Positions 61,517 to 64,000 of a stretch of DNA of 64,000 nucleotides are shown here, piece by piece. The stretch is from JBCBRD01 sp039819785 (GTDB lineage Bacteria > Pseudomonadota > Alphaproteobacteria > Rhizobiales > Hyphomicrobiaceae). The stretch covers positions 21,794 through 85,793 of the forward strand of contig JBCBRH010000014.1 of the NCBI GenBank assembly GCA_039819785.1. The letters run 5' to 3'. The notes beneath the pieces are model-generated. The model saw nothing but the letters and a program-made list of their open reading frames with translations, was not told where the DNA came from and made no database searches. How positions within the stretch are numbered: the stretch's first letter is position 1; the number at the start of each line of letters is the position of its first letter. The translations under genes and the position numbers were made by a program.

Positions 61517-61519
61517 GTG

Positions 61520-61786
61520 TCATACCCTGAATGCTGCGCGGATCGCTTTGAGACGTGGGAGTTTCTCGGTTGGCGTACCTCGTGGGGTCTGCCATGCATC
61601 AAGTGCGTAAAGGCGATTCGCCCATTCCGGTCGCGGCGGCAGTTCAGCCGGTGGGCCGTTTTGGGTCCTGGCGACCTGCGTGCTGACATAGTCAAAGTCG
61701 CCACCAAGGAGTTCGGAAATCTCCCGTTCATAGCCAGTAAGCTTGCGCGCGCCATTTGCGGCTACCGTCTCATTGCACAAGGACAA
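61520..61786 (-). CDS. Small hypothetical protein upstream of lipase relic
   Basis: An 88-codon frame with TTG start at 61786 (or TTG 61780), overlapping the end of the preceding frameshifted gene, and ending 4 bases before the ATG of the lipase relic. It reads as soluble protein (YEREISELLGGDFDYVST, PPRPEWANRLYALDAWQT). No family is recognised. The tight packing suggests the three genes were once an operon. Whether it is still functional is doubtful. Confidence 0.5.
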   Translation of the reverse strand: MSLCNETVAANGARKLTGYEREISELLGGDFDYVSTQVARTQNGPPAELPPRPEWANRLYALDAWQTPRGTPTEKLPRLKAIRAAFRV

Positions 61787-62191
61787 GATCGAGCAGGTGC
61801 TGCGCCCCCTCAGGCACCCAGATCAGCGTCAGCGGATTGGCGTCGAACGGGCCCGGTTCGGGCGGAAACCCGCCCAGGTAGCCGACCATCCACCAGCCGA
61901 GCGAACCGACAATGCGGCCCTTACCCTCACCCAGTTCTATGATCGGTGCGCGCCCGCGCAGTTTGCCGGTCGGGCCTGCGCATGGTGTCCCGCCGCAGCT
62001 CTGGCCCGAACGGTCGCGATAGCCGATCAGCGCAATGACAGACTTGCCCTCTTTGATGCCGTCGGGCGTTTGGTTTTGATCGTAATCTCGAAATAGTCCT
62101 CGCGCGTTTCAAGCCAATAATAGTAGCCCAAACCCAAGGCGAGAAATGCGAAAGCGAATAACGAAAGGAAACCAACGACCTTCAAAAACAT
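61770..62191 (-). pseudogene. Membrane-anchored protein, frameshifted
   Basis: ATG 62191 begins a protein with one membrane span (VVGFLSLFAFAFLALGLGYY) followed by WLETREDYFEITIKTKR. That frame ends at a TGA about 20 codons later, while a neighbouring frame continues as DGIKEGKSVIALIGYRDRSG, then APIIELGEGKGRIVGSLGWW and a long uninterrupted end at TGA 61770-61772. The total length is one base short of a multiple of three, consistent with a lost C in the CGCCCGACGG area near 62065. Function unknown. Could be a sequencing error, to be checked on reads. Confidence 0.65.
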
Positions 62192-62289
62192 TATGGACCG
62201 CCTTGTTGCGTGTTCTCTGGACGCTCTACGACTTCGGCAAGCATCGTGACGCGCGTCTCACCCGTACGCCGTCGCTCAGCCCGCACCCC

Positions 62290-62931
62290 TCACTTCAACC
62301 CACGCCGCGTGAGCACCTTGTCGATGTAGGCAGTCGCCGTTTCGGTTTTGGCAAAGCAGTTGCGAACATTGCTGAGACGGCTGGAAATGCTGATCTCGGG
62401 AAAGCCGATTTTCGCCATGTCACGACGCATCGTTTCGGCAACCTTCGCCAGCCCGTCCCCGTCATAGCCCTCTTCATCCCGCAACCGCATGATGGCGATG
62501 CAGTCGCTGATACTCTCGTTCATCAGATGCTCCGGCCCGTTGCGGGGCGGGTGCGGCCTGTCGACGTCGCCGGTTTGGTGATGCGCGCACTCGTGTCGAT
62601 CAATGAAGCTCTGGAACGCGGGCGGTGCCGCCCCAAAATTTGACCGGATGACCACCGGTTGCCCCTCACGATCACGCCGTGCCATCCCAGCCGCCAGCCC
62701 TGGCCGGCCACGGCGCGTTTCGATGAAAGCAACGGTCTCGCCTTTCGAGTTGGTGCACGACGGCGGGGCGACGATGTCAAAGGTTTGCGCCGAAGGGTCC
62801 GGCGCGGGTGCCTCGGGAACGCGGATGTCTTGCGCATGGGACGGGCTGAACCACGCAAGCCCGAACAGAAGGCAGACAAGGCCAACACGCCGGCGATCGC
62901 GCCGTCTATCGGATACGGGGATACTCAGCAT
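62290..62931 (-). CDS. Secreted protein with HExxH metalloprotease-like motif
   Basis: The 213-residue product has a signal peptide (VGLVCLLFGLAWFSPSHAQ) and a motif HECAHH near residue 115 followed about 25 residues later by NESISDCIAIMRL. The HExxH plus downstream Glu/Asp-C arrangement is seen in gluzincin-like peptidases and in similar small exported proteins. Remaining parts (PSCTNSKGETVAFIETRRG, QVKLTRRG-type end) have no known domain. Proteolytic activity is an inference. It lies in the accessory stretch before tuf. Confidence 0.72.
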   Translation of the reverse strand: MLSIPVSDRRRDRRRVGLVCLLFGLAWFSPSHAQDIRVPEAPAPDPSAQTFDIVAPPSCTNSKGETVAFIETRRGRPGLAAGMARRDREGQPVVIRSNFGAAPPAFQSFIDRHECAHHQTGDVDRPHPPRNGPEHLMNESISDCIAIMRLRDEEGYDGDGLAKVAETMRRDMAKIGFPEISISSRLSNVRNCFAKTETATAYIDKVLTRRGLK

Positions 62932-63146
62932 GTGTTGGGGTCCTCAGGTCGGTGGCCGGATGGTTTGGCGCTTTTGTTCTCAAAACATACACCGCCCGAC
63001 CGCCACAGCCTACACCGGCCAGCTCTCCCGATGCTGTCGCCCTTTTCACCTTTTCTCTTCATGTTTTTTGGACGCGGACTTGGCCCTCCTCTATGGCAGG
63101 GGCTGGCAAAGAGCCGGATCGCCGCTTTTGGTTCAAGGAACCTGAC

Positions 63147-63638
63147 ATGACCTTCAAACAGACATTCGCCATCTCAGCGTTGGTGTTGGCCGCATCACTG
63201 ACGGCTGCACCCTACGGCCACGCCGATCTCAAGGGCTGCACGGCCTGGGATTTGTCGGTTCAAGAGCAAGAAGAAGGTCGCGAACTCACCGCATCGGCCT
63301 GCGCGAAACAGGATACGAATACGATTTTGGAGTTGCGCTGCTTTGGGCCAGACGTCGGCGTCCGGTATGTGCCAGCCGCAGAATTCGAATTCGGCGAAAA
63401 AGACCGCGACATCGAATATGTGGTCGACAGCAAAGCGCGCCCCGTGTTTGTGCAATATGAAGGGATCGACGGCGCGCTGGGGGCCTATGTCCCGCATGAC
63501 CATACAGTTATTAAGATGCTGAAAGCAGGAACGTCGGTGACGATCCGCGACCCTTTGGGCGTCGCACCAGAACAGACATTCACGCTGAAAGGCGCAGGCA
63601 ACGCCATCGCCCATCTGATTGCCAAATGCCCGAACTGA
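63147..63638 (+). CDS. Secreted protein of unknown function
   Basis: From ATG 63147 (AAGGAA seven bases upstream) the 163-residue product has a signal peptide (FAISALVLAASLTAAPYGHA) and a mature part with four Cys (LKGCTAWD, ASACAKQ, LRCFGPD, IAKCPN) likely to form two disulphides, and beta-rich segments. No family recognised. The frame is open upstream to 62952 but the leader defines the start. Last gene before tuf. Confidence 0.75.
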   Translation: MTFKQTFAISALVLAASLTAAPYGHADLKGCTAWDLSVQEQEEGRELTASACAKQDTNTILELRCFGPDVGVRYVPAAEFEFGEKDRDIEYVVDSKARPVFVQYEGIDGALGAYVPHDHTVIKMLKAGTSVTIRDPLGVAPEQTFTLKGAGNAIAHLIAKCPN

Positions 63639-63898
63639 GCCGTGGGATGCGTGCTTGGATTGCGCAGACCCTCAAAGGTTGTGCCTGTGGAACCGCAAAC
63701 CACTTGAAGTTCCCGGTTCGGCCCTATATGGCGTCGCTCAGACGTTGGCAGAGCCCCTGCAACATGAGCGTTTCGCACCATGTTCGCGGGGCTTCTCGCT
63801 CGTCAGACGGATCGCCAACCCCCTGGATTGACGGACCCATTGGTTTGCCAGATACCGCTGGCCGCCAAGCATTGAGATGAAGAACGGAGAGCCAAAAG

Positions 63899-64000
63899 AT
63901 GGCCAAGGAAAAATTCGACCGCAGCAAGCCGCATTGCAACATCGGCACGATTGGTCACGTTGACCACGGCAAGACGTCATTGACGGCTGCGATCACCAAG
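63899..64000 (+). CDS. tuf: Elongation factor Tu, 5' end only
   Basis: The first 34 codons are visible: MAKEKFDRSKPHCNIGTIGH followed by VDHGKTSLTAAITK, which includes the G1 P-loop GHVDHGKT of EF-Tu. GGAGA lies 10 bases upstream of the ATG. EF-Tu delivers aminoacyl-tRNA to the ribosome. The gene continues past the window. tRNA-Trp, secE and nusG are expected next, from the order in other alphaproteobacteria. Confidence 0.97.
   Translation, partial: MAKEKFDRSKPHCNIGTIGHVDHGKTSLTAAITK

Overview
The window is chromosomal DNA from an alphaproteobacterium, most likely of the order Hyphomicrobiales (Rhizobiales). The basis is: a three-gene cytochrome bc1 operon (petA-petB-petC with separate cytochromes b and c1), oxygen-dependent HemF, an HvrA-type H-NS protein, a TIGR01459 HAD hydrolase, the order rlmB / tRNA-Tyr / tRNA-Gly / tuf, and two copies of the GAGCATG...CATGCTC intergenic palindrome typical of Rhizobiales. 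Species cannot be named from the sequence. Both ends cut a gene: methylmalonyl-CoA mutase small subunit on the left, elongation factor Tu on the right.

Layout. 1-19.3 kb is mostly housekeeping: mutA, a HerA-like ATPase (DUF853), a c-type cytochrome, a patatin lipoprotein, Fe/Mn superoxide dismutase, an H-NS-like regulator, a Nudix / DUF6111 / CCA-transferase operon, a lytic-transglycosylase-like secreted protein, a DUF2147 protein, hemF, an ABC exporter, a DUF900 lipoprotein hydrolase and trmL. 19.7-22.5 kb is the bc1 complex. 22.7-26.4 kb is a methionine-salvage and adenine-recycling group (mtnP, apt, mtnA). 26.6-30.0 kb is a compact minus-strand cluster: an MDR dehydrogenase, a divergent QueD/6-pyruvoyl-tetrahydropterin-synthase-like protein, a GT4 glycosyltransferase and a SAM methyltransferase. 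The last three overlap or are closely packed. I regard it as the best candidate for an undescribed pathway in this window. Divergent from it is an OpgH-type glucan synthase with an FkbM methyltransferase and a secreted protein (30.1-33.9 kb).

34-41.6 kb holds secreted small proteins (two of them paralogous helical proteins), the double palindrome, and an uncharacterised three-gene module (a TelA-like coiled-coil protein, a DUF6384-type membrane protein and a long coiled-coil protein). 41.9-46.3 kb is a nucleotide-sugar group (CDP-glucose 4,6-dehydratase, FAD oxidoreductase, 3,5-epimerase, NAD-dependent reductase/epimerase). 46.8-49.9 kb is a TakP-like TRAP transporter, followed by a gamma-glutamyltransferase-family enzyme, a methyltransferase, tRNA-Thr, and a type I secretion ABC/HlyD pair (53.5-57.4 kb).

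The right end has rlmB, tRNA-Tyr and tRNA-Gly. In many alphaproteobacteria tuf follows directly. Here about 2.9 kb of decaying accessory DNA intervenes: a degenerate second copy of the tRNA-Gly 3' half, a lipase-like pseudogene with an internal stop that runs into that copy, a frameshifted membrane-protein gene, a small unknown ORF, a secreted HExxH protein and a secreted unknown protein. This looks like the remnant of an element inserted at tRNA-Gly.

A recurrent small-scale feature is two-copy tandem duplications of 13-21 bp, seen at seven or more unrelated places, some inside coding sequence and in frame. All assignments come from reading the sequence and from remembered family features; no database search was possible.
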